Shown: positions 12,053 to 25,877 of the stretch, piece after piece
How positions within the stretch are numbered: position 1 is the first letter of the stretch
Layout of the letters: every line of letters begins with the position of its first letter
NCBI RefSeq assembly: GCF_964656455.1
Contig: NC_135717.1
Span: 139,142,308-139,206,307 of the forward strand
DNA length: 64,000 nt
Origin: Halichoerus grypus
Lineage: Eukaryota > Chordata > Mammalia > Carnivora > Phocidae
Reading direction: 5' to 3'
The notes under the pieces: model-generated
Told to the model about the DNA's origin: nothing
The model's database searches: none
Seen by the model: only the letters and a program-made list of their open reading frames with translations
Position numbers and translations under genes: made by a program

Positions 12053-12374
12053 TTACTTAACAAATATTTCTGCCTAGACACTATGAATAAAAGTAGGCCA
12101 ATATCCAAATTAAGTTTTTTTTTAATTGTCACAAGTTTTCTTTATGTTAAATCAGTGTTCTTAAGTTTTTATTTTAATTCAAAATATTTGCTCATTTTAA
12201 AATATGCAAAGAATGATAAAAATAAAATAACTTTATAATCAGATCCCCCTGATATGACTACTGATAATAAATATTCCAAGCAATTAGAGTTATTAAATGG
12301 AAAAATTTAACCTTTTCAATTTAGAAGATTTGTCTCAAAAATGACATGTAAACATGCATAGTAGATGAGTTTTT

Positions 12375-12613
12375 AAAACTGTAAGAATAGGGTGCCTGGG
12401 TGGCTCAGTTGGTTAAGTGACTGCCTTCGGCTCAGGTCATGATCCTGGAGTCCCTGGATCGAGTCCCGCATCAGGCTCCCTGCTCAGCAAGGAGTCTGCT
12501 TCTCCCTCTGACCCTCCCCCCTCTCATGTGCTCTCTCTCATTCTCTCTCTCTCAAATAAATAAATAAAATCTTTAAAGAAATAAAAATTAAAAAAAATAA
12601 AACTGTAAGAATA
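12375..12613 (+). mobile_element. CAN-SINE type A with 15-bp duplication
   Basis: Sense body 12390-12598 with 'gtgactgccttcggctcagg' and 'tctgaccctcccccctctc' variants. The duplication aaaactgtaagaata is perfect at 12375-12389 and 12599-12613. Confidence 0.95.
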
Positions 12614-12734
12614 AAATGTTAACTAGTATTATAGCTATTAGGTGCTAATACAGATTTCCCTGTGTACAGTTCTTCACCCTCTGTTTTTATTGTCCATGAA
12701 TGTCTACTCATCCTTTACCATTCTTCCATTTTTT

Positions 12735-12925
12735 TCAGTATCACTTTTTTGGAAAAAGATTTTATCTGTTTCTTTGAGAAAGAGAGAGAGAGCAGCAGGG
12801 AGGGATACAGGAAGAGGGAGAAGCAGACTCCATGCTGAGCAGGGAGCCCTATTCTGGGATCATGACCTGAGCCAAAGGCTGACTCTTAACCGACTGAGCC
12901 CATCAGGCGCTCCTCAGTATCACTT
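12735..12925 (-). mobile_element. CAN-SINE, internally deleted
   Basis: Antisense body 12747-12913. It lacks about 25 bp between 'agcagggagccc' and 'tgggatcatgacc', where other copies have 'gatgcgggactcgatcc'. The duplication tcagtatcactt is perfect at 12735-12746 and 12914-12925. Confidence 0.92.
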
Positions 12926-13064
12926 ATGAGCAGGATAATTTGCATAGTTCCTGGCCACGTTTTCTATTATATGAAAGCCTCTGACCTCTAGGATATTATA
13001 ATTTAATTGCAAAAACTAATTATAGTTATTAATAATTAAGAGAGCATATGATAAAACGTGTTGA

Positions 13065-13298
13065 GAGAAGTCTTTCCTGATCACCACCCTCCACCAAGTC
13101 TCAGCCAGGGTATTTAGTTTTATGTCCTTAAGGAATGTTTCTTTTCATTAAAGCACTTTTGTTGGTTTGATGCTAGGCTTTCTTTAGTTTGATTAAAAAA
13201 TTCTTTCCAGTTGTCAGAACAGGTTCACCAAAGTCTTTACAGTGCCCAAAACATAGTGGGTGCTTAATAAATATATGCTGATGGAATGACTGAATGTG
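13065..13298 (+). mobile_element. L2 3'-end fragment
   Basis: Sense LINE-2: 'gagaagtctttcctgatcac' at the left and 'acatagtgggtgcttaataa' followed by 'atggaatgactgaatg' at the right are the usual L2 3' end. No coding frame remains. Confidence 0.7.
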
Positions 13299-13449
13299 AA
13301 ATGCAACATAAACACTCGGAAAAGTGAAGGTTAACTTGGGTTTGGAATTGTCAGGGAAAGTCATGATAAGTAAATGACATTTGAATTGGCTCTAGAGGAC
13401 AAGGACATGGATAAGTGGGAAGAAAAAAGAGAGACATTTAGTGGGGTGG

Positions 13450-13992
13450 TGTAAAATAAGATAACACAGAGTTAACCATTTTGAAGTGAACAATTCAGTG
13501 GCATTTAGCACATTGACAATGTTGTATGACCACCAACTCAATCTAACGTTTTCAAACACTTTCATCACCTCAAAAGGAAACCCTGACTCATTAAGCAGTT
13601 GGTCCACATTTCCTCTTTCTTCCCAGCCCCTGACAACCACCAGTCTGCATTCTGTCTCTATGTGTTTACCTATTCTGAATATTTCATAGAAGTTGGAATC
13701 CTATGCTGTATAACCTTTGTGTCTGGCTTCTTTCACTCACCATAATGGTTTCAAGGTTCATTCACATTGTAGCATATATCAGTGCTTCATTCCTTTTTAT
13801 GGCTGCATATTTCATTGTATGTATATACCACAATTTGTGTTTCCATTCATCCATTGATGGACCTTTGGTCTGTTTCTACCTTTTGGCTGGTAGAATAGTG
13901 CTGTTATGAACATGCTTGTGCATGTGATTTTTTAGTATCTGTTTTTAATTCTTTAGGGTATATGTCCAGGAGTGAAATTGCTGGATCATATT
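13450..13992 (-). mobile_element. L1M 3' end (5'-truncated)
   Basis: Antisense old L1 3' part, from 'aagtgaacaattcagtggc' through 'ctattctgaatatttcata' to 'gtgaaattgctggatcata' at the coding border. The short plus-strand frames here are chance. Confidence 0.85.
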
Positions 13993-15662
13993 TTTATGAC
14001 ATGATAGTGATTTTGGGACAAATTATGACCTATTATTTATTTGATATTCTAAGAAAAGATCATTTTGTGAATATTAAAACTGTATTCTGTTTAAAGTTTT
14101 GCATTAATGGAAAACTTGTTTTCAAGTTTATGATTGTTTCTTTCATAAACCTATTCCAGTATAATTATTTTCTACTGTATATGAGTTTAAAAAAGAAGTT
14201 CTTGTTTTGTTTGAGCCCTTACCTTTTTATCTTCTTAATACTCCAAATCAGTCATCAATTAAGGTGCTTCTTAGGAGATGCTGATTAATTCAATTATGAG
14301 TCCTGATTCCATTGTCACCATATTTTTATTTACCCTCAACCTTGACATTTCTTCATAATATTCAGCAAATTGGTAAACATAAGCATAGAAAAAAAATTTT
14401 CCATTCTCCTTGGATTCCTTCATTCCGTGAGATGTGTATTTTCCATTGTTTTCTTTTACTGCCCCTAGCCTGAAATAACAACCCATATCCTGTTGCTAAA
14501 CTCCATGCAATTCAAATTCTTTAATTGGAACAAACGTCAACTTCCAGTTCTATTCCTTCGACTTGCTTTATACCCTCCTTGGAATGGAAATATCTGGAAA
14601 TCCTATTCTGATGGAAACCCAACCAATTAGTCAAACATGAAGATAAATAACTTAAATAATGAAATGCTATTTAATAAATGATTTATTTCTTCCTACCCTG
14701 ATTTCCATGATCACTTCAGAGATCAGAGATTTTGTCCCAATAAAGTACTGAGGAACTTTATTTCTAAGATAATAAAAATCACATTTGATCGTTGAGTAAA
14801 ACTCAAGAATTGATACAGACATTCTTTGTAAATAAAAAGTCACCGAACTCTTATGGGTAATGGGGTTCTCTCAACCATTGGCACCTAGGCAGTTTATATA
14901 CAAGCAAGGAACCTGTGTGCATTGGACATCTTTTGTTTTCACCTGCCCAACATTTATTGCTAATTCTTTTGCTGCTAGCACACTCATTTTACTTTTGGAA
15001 ACCAGCCATTGCAATTAGATACTGTCTTGGTGGGATGCTATATCAAGGTACTCTACTTTTCCTGGTTGAGGGATAGGAATGTGACCCAAGTTTCATGAAT
15101 CAAATTTTTTTCACAGGAACATGATCTTTAAGCAGAGTAAAAAATCTGGAATTGATCTTAGGAGGCACTGAAAGTGCCCGTTAGTTCCTGCTGCTCATAT
15201 CACCAGGCTTGATTGATTTAGCTTTTCTGTCAGTTTTGTTAGCAACTAACTCTGCATCCTCCTTCCAGTAGTTATATTCACACATGAAGGAGCTATCCCT
15301 AATTCTAAAGCCATCCCACAGAAAATAGCCTGGGAGAAAGAAGAACCCATCTAAACAAAAGGGCTTAGGGAAGACTGAACAGATGTGTATCTTAAGAGGT
15401 GGTTCCAAAAGAAGTATAAGGATATGATTGGTTAGCAACCACATGGCCAGTACTAGATTGGTTCATATGACTAATAGCAAGTACTTGAAAGATTAGAGTC
15501 TGGTGCTAATCAAAAATATTTCAGTAAAGAGTGGCAAATTTAAAACTTCAATGTCCTCATATCTTTCAGTATTTTTTTTCTGGCATCTAATGTAAATACA
15601 TCTAAGTTATTTTTAGAAGTAAATCCTGTTTCTTGCTCTTCTCTTTATGGCACACTACAAAA
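13993..15662. other. Single-copy sequence, no gene recognised
   Basis: AT-rich with no repeat I can name. The 108-codon plus frame at 13962-14288 starts in the L1 3' end and has no recognisable domain. The minus frames at 14271-14486 and 15181-15444 also look like chance. Confidence 0.5.
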
Positions 15663-15816
15663 CAGTGGTTCACAGGGTAAGGTCCCGAGATCAGCAGCAT
15701 TTCGGAACTTGCTAGAAAAGCAAATCCTCAGGACCCAGATCAACCATTTCAGAGGCCCTGTGCTTTAGCAAACCCTCCAGGTGATTCTGAAGCCAGACAC
15801 CATTAAATAACCACTG
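15663..15816 (+). mobile_element. MER5A (hAT-Charlie, non-autonomous DNA transposon)
   Basis: Ends in cagtggtt at 15663 and aaccactg at 15816, which are inverted. Internal matches are 'ggaacttgctagaaaagcaa' and 'caaaccctccaggtgattct'. It is close to full length for MER5A. Confidence 0.88.
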
Positions 15817-18800
15817 ACCTAATGTCATGCAAGAGGTTTATGGACAGTCACAAGTCTGATCTTTCAGAGGCGGTGATGTGTCAATGCCCAAGAAGATGCA
15901 TGGCCTTTCATATGTTGAAGGAAAACTCTGATTTTGGGAGAACATCCCAACAGCTCTTAACATTTCCTTCCTGTGACGGATTTCTCAATAATCCTTTGGG
16001 AAGCTGTGGTCTCCAAGTCAGATGTTCTGCTTTCTCTGCCATGGTCTGGCATTGAACTCTACTTCCACCAAACTCTACACCATGCAAATTAAAAGAGAAA
16101 TAAATAAAGCAACACCAAAGCAATGGAGATCTTTATTTGAAATGTAATACCAAGAAAATAACAACTGGGAGAGGAGGCTGAATTCAAAAGGATGGGCTAG
16201 GTTAGAGCCAACAAAAACAACTGATGTGTGGTAAGCAGAGGCAGTTACAGAAGGAGGGAGAAAAAACTGGGTTCTGTGAAATGGACTAAGAAACTGTGGA
16301 GAAGCAGTTTGTAAACTGAGAAAAGTGAGTCCTCACTAGCGCAGGCCTCCTTTCCTCCTTAATTAGACTGGAATTGCCCATTAGTGGGACTCACCTGTGA
16401 TTAAAAACCAACAAGAGCAAAACAGTAAAACACTGGAGGTACAAGGTTTAAACCAAGACCATCTCTAAGCTGGCTCGTGATTGGAATGCTGCTGCTGGTT
16501 CTGTGAATCAGTGAGGTTGGAAACTTCAAGAGCGCCTTGAGTGCGATCCCCACTTTGGGGAGAGGAAGAGAAATTTTTATTTTCCCCAAGAGGAGAGATG
16601 CACGCAGTAAGATGTACTGATTTTGCTGTCATTTAAGCTGGCACTGTTAATGGAAGGGTCCTTGAAAGCTGTCAGGGAAGGGAGCTGTTAGGCACGTCGG
16701 AGTAGAGCAGTGTCATAGACAAGGTGCTGAGCACTGCTGTTGGAAGGATTACACGTTGCTTCAATTTTAGTTCTGGCTCTATTCACCACAAGTCAGATGT
16801 TCTTCATTATTTCAAAGTAAAATTTTAGGCTGAATAAATAAATAATGCAAAAAGCAAATAAATTGCAGACGGTAATTTTAGTCATAGCTTGCTATTTAGC
16901 TCAGTGCAATCTTGTAACTTATGGTATCACAGTTACTCCTATTGTTTATATAGAAGCCAATGAGGATCTGCCTTGAGCAGGAGGATACTTGAGTGGGCCG
17001 TGATGCAATTACTTTAAAAATCCAAGTGGTGAAACTTGAATATCTTGTTCTGGGAAGATACTGCTATGTGATGATGCTCCTATTTTCTCATTGCTAGGAT
17101 GACAGTATATGTATTTTCAGGAGCATACAGTACACATTCGCCTTTCCTTTTAAATGTTTGGAGAAGCTAATGTTCTCTACTATGATTAGCTAGGTTAAAT
17201 ATAATGCATTAAAAAATCCTGATGTATGCCCTGATGAATAGCTTTTGAAATTATCGCGTGTGTCATCTCCAGTAAGTTGCAGCTTTTAAAATTATGTTGT
17301 AGTCTTATATAATTATCACTTGATTTTAGAACATTGTAGTTCTAATATAAAGTGTGGTCATGGCTTCCTGAGTTGTCATAATTCATCAGATCTTTTTTCT
17401 CATACATCTCATCTCCACATCCTTTCTGAACAGTACACTGTAATTTTTAGGTTGCCAAGTATGATCTATCAAAACTAGAACTTGGGTGTGGTACTTAGCA
17501 ACTTTTAGATATTCCAATAACACAATAATCTGATGTCTAACAAAAACTAGATAATTTTCTATTGATAATTTATGGTATTTGGGAATCTCTTAATATTTAA
17601 GCGTACACCAGGGGAGGTGAGAAACTGAAATGCATTAAATTATATGTTGAGCTAGACTCATATATCGAGTGATTTTAGAGGGCAGGGAATAAAAGCAGGA
17701 GTATTGAGGAAATAGAAGATAGAATTTCAAAGGCAGGAAGAAACTTGAGGGAAGAATAATTAAGAATGGATAGGTGGAGATTTGTGGATAATTACAAGAT
17801 GTGTTGGGGGAGATGAATGTGGTATTTGTTGGAAAGGGATTAAGAGTAAAGGCTATTAAATATACTAGAAGCAGAAAGTCTGGAGCATAGACTATTATTT
17901 TAGGATGTATTGTATCATAATATTAATATATCATCTAATGTATTCATCTATATTTTCAGACTTGTTGACCACCCTCCAATATGGTCAATATGTAAATAAA
18001 TGTGTTATCTCCATCAGAGAAGAAGGTGCACGTTTGTGAAGAGAAGGACTTTGTCAGCCTTTCTAAAAGTGAATATACTGGAAAATCACTGTTCTCATTT
18101 TCAGAAAAGAGTTGGTACTGGGTCAGTATTTTCAGATAGGCTCTGATGATGGAGTTTATTTCCCTTTGCTTACTTTCCTATGAGTGTATCATTCAGGACA
18201 CTCCAGAAGTCCTGCATCTTTATTCAGTGCAAGCACAAATGCCTGGAAGAATGGAAGGTGAAACCACCAGGTAGCCTCCAACATGCACGGTTATCAGCAT
18301 CACCCTTGTACCCCAGCTGTGGGCCCCACACTTGCTTAGCTGTCTTCTTCCTACACCCCCTCTGAACATGGCAGGCTTTGACTATCACTCACAGGCACAT
18401 TATCTTGTTCCATTTTGCCTTATGTTTACTCTGTTTTATTATTTGCCACCCCTCCACCCCCTTCCCTAAGCCAGGGTTGGAGAAAAAAATAGATTTTTAT
18501 ATTAAAAGGCAGATATGTAAAAAGTTATTTGAAATAAGTGATGTAGGTTTAGGGCTTTATGTTTCCGCTCAATTCTAAACATCTTTATGATCTCTAAATG
18601 ATGGAGCGAATGCTTGTTGTTTTTCAGTGAACTTTTAAAGCTTAAAGATGAGAGAGAGTGGTAAAGTTCCAAATATGTGTTTCAACTCTATGAATTCTTG
18701 CTAATTAACAAGCTGGATTAGGTGAAAGTATGCCTGCAGAGCTGGTGTTTTACCTCCTACTATTAGACTGTGCTCGTTCCTTTTATTTAAAAATTTTTTT

Positions 18801-21800
18801 TCCACTTCCTTTCTAATCTGTTATAATACTCTTTGCATCTTCTGATTGGCTCTGTATTGACCCTCGTTTACTATAGACATTTTGGTGGTACGTTTATAGA
18901 ATTTTTGTAGGGGCTCAAACACATGGGAAGAAATGGCACCAGTAAAATGTAAATGGGAGAGAAAAGCAGACTTTAAAGCTTATCTAAATGGAGCTCACTG
19001 TTTAGCATTGCCTGAAATTGCTCTACCCTCTTTAAGATTTACTGGTAATTTCACACTTATATTGAATAGTCTGTGAAGGAATAATAAGCCTTATTCTTTG
19101 CCAGAGATGCTTTGTTTAAATCAAATCCTCTGGAGAAAAACTCAAGAGGAAAAGCTGCTGAGTTTACTTAATATAAAAAAGTCTCTTTCTTTTTTTTTTT
19201 TTCCTGTAAAGTTTCCTTGACAGCATTACTTGTTGATTAAAATGCTCTGCGAAGTACTAGTGATCCTGTCAAGACCACACTGTACTTTTTTACTGCAGAG
19301 GCAAATATTAACCTCTCCTGAGGTTTCTCCAGCAAAGCATTTTCTCCTTTTCACTGCTTAGCATTGCCAGATGTGCAATTAAATGGTCATTTCACCTTTA
19401 TTATAGTTTTCATGGTGTGTTATTTTCATTATTTTTCTTGTTTATGTACACTGTAGCAGTTATGGTCTCCACATGCTTGCTCTGTAAGATAGCTCTTAAA
19501 ACACAGCTGAGAGATGCAAGCTGGTGGGGAAAAAATCAGCACTGGTCTCCCATTTATCTTATTTTAACCCTCAAAGGTAAATTCAGCTGGGTAAATGTGT
19601 TTCTAAGAATCTTTCAGAGATCAGGCAATATTTTTGTGTATTTCCTCAGCAGTATGAAGAGGCCTACATCCGTAGCATCTGATTTTATCATTTAATGGCT
19701 TTGGGCTATTCAGAAAGTACTTTTTAAAAGTAAGATGCATTAAGCAGGTGAATTAGTAGCTGAGGTGTGGTGAAATAAATGTGTGTAGAAACTAGGCTCT
19801 GTGTGAGAGAGAGAGAGAGAGCACGAGAGAGAGTGAACGGGCAGGAGAAAGTTAAGGATTCCTTCTTGATGAATATAAACAAAAGACAATTTCAAAGAAA
19901 ATGGGAGTTAAATAATTTAAGTAACTCTTAGTAAGACATACAATTGAATTTATTTTTCCTAATGTTATTCTCAGAGAAGTCCCAAATATCTTGTTTCATG
20001 AGAATCTGGAATATGTACAGTAGAAAATGCAAATATGCCCTTATTGCAGAAAGAATTACAGAAATAAAACTTGTAGAATGCACATACTTTCGGGCATGGT
20101 TTTTAAAACTGTCCTATGAAAATGATATATTTCTAATGAGCAATTTTAATGTTTAATAGGAAAAAGGGAAATTGGCTTTATGGGAGACGAATCTATCCCA
20201 TCCAATTAGAATTATGAAACTTTCCATTTATGTTTCTTCAAAGAGTTTTGTTTTGCTTTGTTTGCCTGTTTTTTGTCATAAAGTGTGGAAAGTTGGCTGT
20301 GTTGTACCCAGGAATAAGAGTATGTGAATGCTAACACCATTTGTTTTCAATGGCCTCATTCAATGGTAATACACTTTTGTTAGGAAAGGCAGGAGTAAAT
20401 CATTACATTTGCAAGAATCCAGGTTAGTATCTGATGGTGTCCATCAGCAGGTGTTTATAGGAGAGGAGACAAATAATAGACTATTTTTCATCTTTGTCAT
20501 TTCGCCTCTTATCTACCTGCATTTGAGAGTAGAAGCTTTTGTTCTATCCATTCCAGAAATATATGTGAGGAATTTTAGTTTATTTATGATAAAGAATATG
20601 AAAATAAATGTATCCATTAGTAGCCAAATTTAATTAATGAAAAGTCAGATTATTTTAAAAGTTAGCAAATGGCTTATTTTCCTAATTCTGTATTCCAAGT
20701 TCACATGTAATATGTACCCATTGTTGATAGATTTCAGCCCATCCCATTTTCAGCAAATCTAATGGTACTTTATTTCATTTTATTTTGGCTGTGCAAATTT
20801 CCTCCATATTCTTAAAATCCATTGCAGGCCTTTCCAGTGACTAAGGCGGTATCTGTCAGTGATAGTGGAATTGATTGATTTCAAAAGCTTCTTGTTGCTA
20901 TTATAGAACTTGGCAAAGAGAAGACTCATGGCAGCAATAGATGTATCTGGGAACTTTTTATGAGACCAGTGGGAATCTTCTAAATATTTTTAGTGGTTCC
21001 CCCTCACCTCACTCCCTTTTGCCTTTATGCCTGAACTGAATACTAACATAACTATGGTATACATATGCTACTCATCCTGAATGTACAAGAGTTGACTAAT
21101 AATGAGAATTTTAAGCTGAGGTTACTAAAAGTTGAACTTCCTCTTCTATTGGATAAAAATCTTGTTTATCACCAGCTACTTAATAGCAGATTATCAGCAA
21201 AAATTTCTTCATTCTCATTTCTTTTAAGGTTTGTAGACTCTCTCCAATTCATTAAAAAAATATAGCTATTGAATAAGAAAAATAGACTAGAGTTTTGGAT
21301 ATCGAGCTTAGTTATCCCTTTCTTTCTTCTATCTTCATCCTTGCCCACCCTTTAAAGCTTATAAATATTTTGTGGAAGCATTTTAGGGGAATAAGAAACA
21401 TAATGTTGTAAAAATATTTAGCAAGCATATATGAGTGCAGGGTAAAAGATTGAGATAACAAACAGAAATCATAGTCTTAGTCTAAAATTTCAACTTTGTT
21501 AAAAATTAGGAGCTCATTTTATATATCTTATCTCGATAATGATAAAAAATTTCTTGAATTAAAAGTCATCTTTACACAAATCTATCTTACTTTTTCAACA
21601 TTATGCTTTTCTATTCAGTCATTTTCGCTGTTTAAACTTTTAAAACAGGAAAGAGGAAGATATTTTAGGTTAACATATGTGTTGTTCATAAAACCAATAA
21701 CCAAAGAATACGTAAGAAAGAATTAGAGAACAGTCTCTATTGCTATCAGAAATAGTCCTTTCATCGTGAAATTTCAAGAAAAGGAACCCTTGAGACTCAG

Positions 21801-24230
21801 CTAGTATGGAAGTGAAGGGAATGTAGATCTGGACATCAGCATTTTACTGAGAAAACTGATTGGCAAAGAAAACAGATGGCAAGGTCAGGATGAAAATAAT
21901 GTCAGTAAAAGAAAATATATAAAGAAAACTATTCTGGTGAAGACAGATAAGAAGGAAGAGGAAAACTTTGAATTCATTCATTCATTCAGATTTTTTTCTT
22001 CTAGGGGTGTATTTGAAGGTTGCATCTCATTATGGTCTATTTTCTGTATATTTCTGAATCTAATGGATGAGATGTTCCTGACAGAGAAACATGGTTCTCA
22101 GTTATTGGTTTCATTTTGTTTCTGGGTAATTGAAAATAGGGCCGTTGTATACAGCTGAGAACACTGTGCCCTGCACCACTCTAGATGTAAAAGGCACTAT
22201 AACCTCAAGTGGTGGTCCAGGATCACTAATTTTGCTCAGTAAACAGATGCTTATAATACATACAGAATTTTGTGTTGCTGACCAAGCAGCTGAATAAAAT
22301 ACTCAGAATAGTAGGAGATTAATCAGTAGACCCCATGCTTTCCTTTTCACATTTACTAATCCCCCATTCTCTTTTCCATGTCTTCAGGTAGATTGAATAA
22401 TAAGTAGATCTTGCTGAATCTCTCAATATCCTCCTCCTTCCCCACTCCTCTGGACCCACGCACACAGCTATTTTGAAATATCCCCAGAGTTTACAGTAAA
22501 ATGTTGCATGATTTGATAAAGACCACCTTTGTGAAGTTGTTGATTTGAGTGGGTTTTCTGGGTGGTCTTGTAGATTGGATATGAATGTTAGCATATCTAA
22601 AATTCCCTTTGCTGGAACTAAGGGAACTATCTTCTGATCACAGGCAACAATTCATTTAACTCAGTTTTTGAGTTGAAATCACAGGTGATTATATTGCTAC
22701 CCTGTGTTAAACATAAAAATAAATAGTTTAAAAAGAGAACTTTAGAAAATATTTCTTTTCAGTTCCTAAAAGAAACCTGATGCACCCTCATTTTTTTGAA
22801 ATAAAGCAGAGGATATTTAACATTTTTACTCTGAAAGAGTAGGGGCAATGGTTACATTACATGCCCTAGGGTGTTTGGTATGTAAGAATATGCAGTATTC
22901 CAAGTGATATTCCTACAAATTCTTCGCAACTACAATGTACAACCTTTGCAAGCAACATTTGTATTTTTACCTTTTAAACAGTTATATTTTGGTGTGTCAT
23001 CCCTTTTTATTTTAACCAAGTCTTATTTATATATAATATTCAAAACTAGCTGAAAGTAATAAAAGTGGCAAGGGAACAGTAGTGAAAAAGATACTTCTAT
23101 AAAATAGTGTTTTATATATTGTTATGCCTAAAATTATTTGGCTGCACTTCCCAGGAGCAAACTCTCATGATTTGGGTTAAGGTGCCCTTATTTACCTTTA
23201 TAATACAATGTATTTTTGTACATGCGTGCCAACAAGAATAGTTCTTTCAAATATAACTATTTTTAAAGTTGTCAATATCCTTTTAGAATTTTTCTTTAGA
23301 CTTGTAAGGTCCACTGCCTTGCTGGAGCACTGAAATTTATCTGGCAAGAGTATTGAAGAGATTTTGTTTTAATAAAATAGCTGTCCTTTCTCCAGATGTA
23401 TGTATTTTTTATTCTGGGGGATGATATTCTAAAAGGGAGAGTATAACATGCAGTGCCATTTCAAAGCTCACTACATTTGCTTTTCATTATACTTCATGGT
23501 TAAGCAGCCTTCTGAATTTGATGAATTTTATTTGCTCAATTAACTATATCAGTAGCATATTGTAAGGAAGCCTGTAAGATGGTAAATGTATGCCACAGAG
23601 CAGATATAACCAGCTTCCACCTATCCTGAGTTGTTCCTCATTTTAATGGGCATCATGTGCATTTCTAAATGTCCATTAACTGTTTTATTATTGGCTTCTT
23701 TGTACTTATCACCTGCCTTTATGTTTTAGACAGCTGGTTTACCTTCTTTTCCCCTGCTCAATACTACAATACAGGCATATCTTGGCTTATTGCCCCCTTA
23801 AATATACTGTATGGCTAATACTTCTCTATGTATCAAATTTTTCCCAGATCCCTGAAAAAAAAAAATGATGCCAATGGGGATTCTGGCAAGAGATATTCTA
23901 AAATAGACCTCAGTGTTTTAAGTGTTTCAAGACAAGTCTGGAGAACAGTTTTAACTCCATGCTCACTATATCTTATATTATTTTTTTATTTATATTTCCT
24001 CATTAGACTTGGAAGGCAGTCTAATTCAGTCAGTCAAACATTTTGCAAGCCGTCAGTACAAAATATTTCTTCTCTAAGGTTTAATGGCAGTTCTTAGCTA
24101 GACGAAGGAAACTAAAAAACCAATGGAAGTTTTTGAGGTCTAATGTGAAAAACTAATATCACCCAACATGTTTTCAGGATGGATTGGAGAAAAAAAAGAA
24201 TTAAGAATATAACTCTTTACTTATGCTTCT
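15817..24230. other. 8.4 kb single-copy stretch without young repeats
   Basis: No exon, CAN-SINE or carnivore L1 is seen. GC is higher around 16150-16760. AT-rich parts carry homeobox-like TAAT words and sequence that looks little decayed around 16790-17290 and 18900-19400. A GA-rich tract lies at 19801-19833. The many short ORFs show no recognisable protein. Regulatory conservation is inference from absence of insertions, not shown. Confidence 0.55.
19801..19833 (+). repeat. GA-rich simple repeat
   Basis: Imperfect gagaga run broken by gcac. It sits inside single-copy sequence. Confidence 0.8.
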
Positions 24231-24545
24231 AGCCATTGTAGACTAAGAGTGATCTGGTATATTCTCATACCTTAAACAACTAGAATCTGGACAAAAGTGC
24301 ATAAAACAATATTATTCAGCTGTTGGGCAAAAGGTAGCACAGGATATGATCCCTGAGAGAAGGATAATAAAAGGAGAATTCTATTATTGTGTCAGCTGAA
24401 TTTCTGGAGATAGTCTCCAGATCACAGAGTAGAGATGGAAAACTTAGAGTCTAAGAGTCGTGCTGAGTTATAGAGACTGAAATCAAAGTTCAGGATAGTC
24501 TAGAGATCTAAAATTTTTCAGACAGTGTACTAGAAAAGAAAACCT

Positions 24546-24602
24546 ATGGAGAGAGAGAGAAAGAAAATGAATGAGAGAGAGAAAGAATGAGAGAATGAGA
24601 CT
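24546..24602 (+). repeat. GA-rich low-complexity tract
   Basis: Imperfect gagagaaaga and gaatgaga units within the HAL1-like leader. Confidence 0.75.
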
Positions 24603-25380
24603 GGACACTGAAAACTTAGAGAGATGTTTCCCTCAGTGTTTCACAGAGGATATAATTGTACGTGTCTGAGAGGAAACAAGCAAAGGCCAAGGAAAGAAGC
24701 CCCAGAAGCCATATGATAAACAATTCCTAGAACTCATGGAAGTCTAGGAATACTTGGGATTTCCCCCCAGTGAAAGTAGAGAAACAACTTAAGGCATGAG
24801 GCATTTGTTAGAGTTCAAAAAAGTGTATTTCTTTAGGACTGGTATTAAATTAGCTCTAGACAATAAGCTTCTCTGTGCCTTCTTTAACATAACTTATAAG
24901 AAAGTTTCAAAAGTGGCTTAATCGTGTACCATTAGAAAGTCAAACACACCTTAAAATCTAGCACACAACAATGTATAATTCAAAATGTCTAACATGCAGT
25001 AAAAAATGACCAGGCATGTAAAAAGCAATGTAACAATGACTTATATCTAGAAGCAAAAAAAGATCCATTAATAGAAACACCTCAAGATGACAGAGATGAT
25101 GAACTCAGTGGACAAGAATGTTAAACAGCTACTATAAATATGCCCCTAAATTCATGAAGGTAGAAGAAAACATAAATACGATGAGAAGAGAAGGAATCAG
25201 TATGAAAGATACCCAATGGAACTTCTAGAGATGAAAAATTCATTTTCTGAAATAAAATTCACTAGATGAGCTTAACAACAGATTAAATATTGTAGAAGTA
25301 AAGCCTGGCGAACTTGAAAACATAGAAGCAGAAGTTAATTGAATGCAAAATGAATAACAGAGAGTTAAAAAGATTTAAAG

Positions 25381-25586
25381 AATAAACAGAGGGGCACCTG
25401 GGTGGCTCGGTTAAGCGACTGCCTTCAGCTCAGGTCATGATCCTGGAATCCCAGGATCGAGCCCCGCATCTGACTCCCCGCTCAGCGGGGAGTCTGCTTC
25501 TCCCTCTGACCCTCTCCCCTTTCATGCTCTCTCACTCTCTCAAATGAATAAAATCTTCAAAAAAATAAATAAATAAATAAACAGAG
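25381..25586 (+). mobile_element. CAN-SINE type A-like with 11-bp duplication
   Basis: Sense body 25392-25575. The head lacks the usual 'cagttg' before 'gttaagcgactgcc', a small deletion. The duplication aataaacagag is at 25381-25391 and 25576-25586. Confidence 0.93.
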
Positions 25587-25722
25587 CATTAGTAACCTAT
25601 GGAAGAAAACCAAATGGTCCAACACATGTGTAATGAGAGTCCCAGAAAGAAAGAGGGAAGTAGGCAAATATTTTTTAAAATAATTGTCAAAAATTTCTCC
25701 AATTTGACAAAGCTATAAAGAC

Positions 25723-25877
25723 GTTCAATGTGGTGATGGGTATTAAAGAGGGCATGTACTGAATGGAGCACTGGGTGTTATATGCAAACAGTGAATCATG
25801 GAATACTACATCAAAAACTAATGACATAATGTATGGTGATTAACATAACATAAAAAAAATTTTTAAAAAGTTCAATG
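25723..25877 (+). mobile_element. Carnivore L1, 3' end only, 5'-truncated
   Basis: Sense L1 3' UTR tail starting 'tggtgatgggtattaaagag' and ending 'taacataacataaaa' plus an A-rich tail, body 25731-25869. The duplication gttcaatg is at 25723-25730 and 25870-25877. No coding part is left. Confidence 0.88.
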
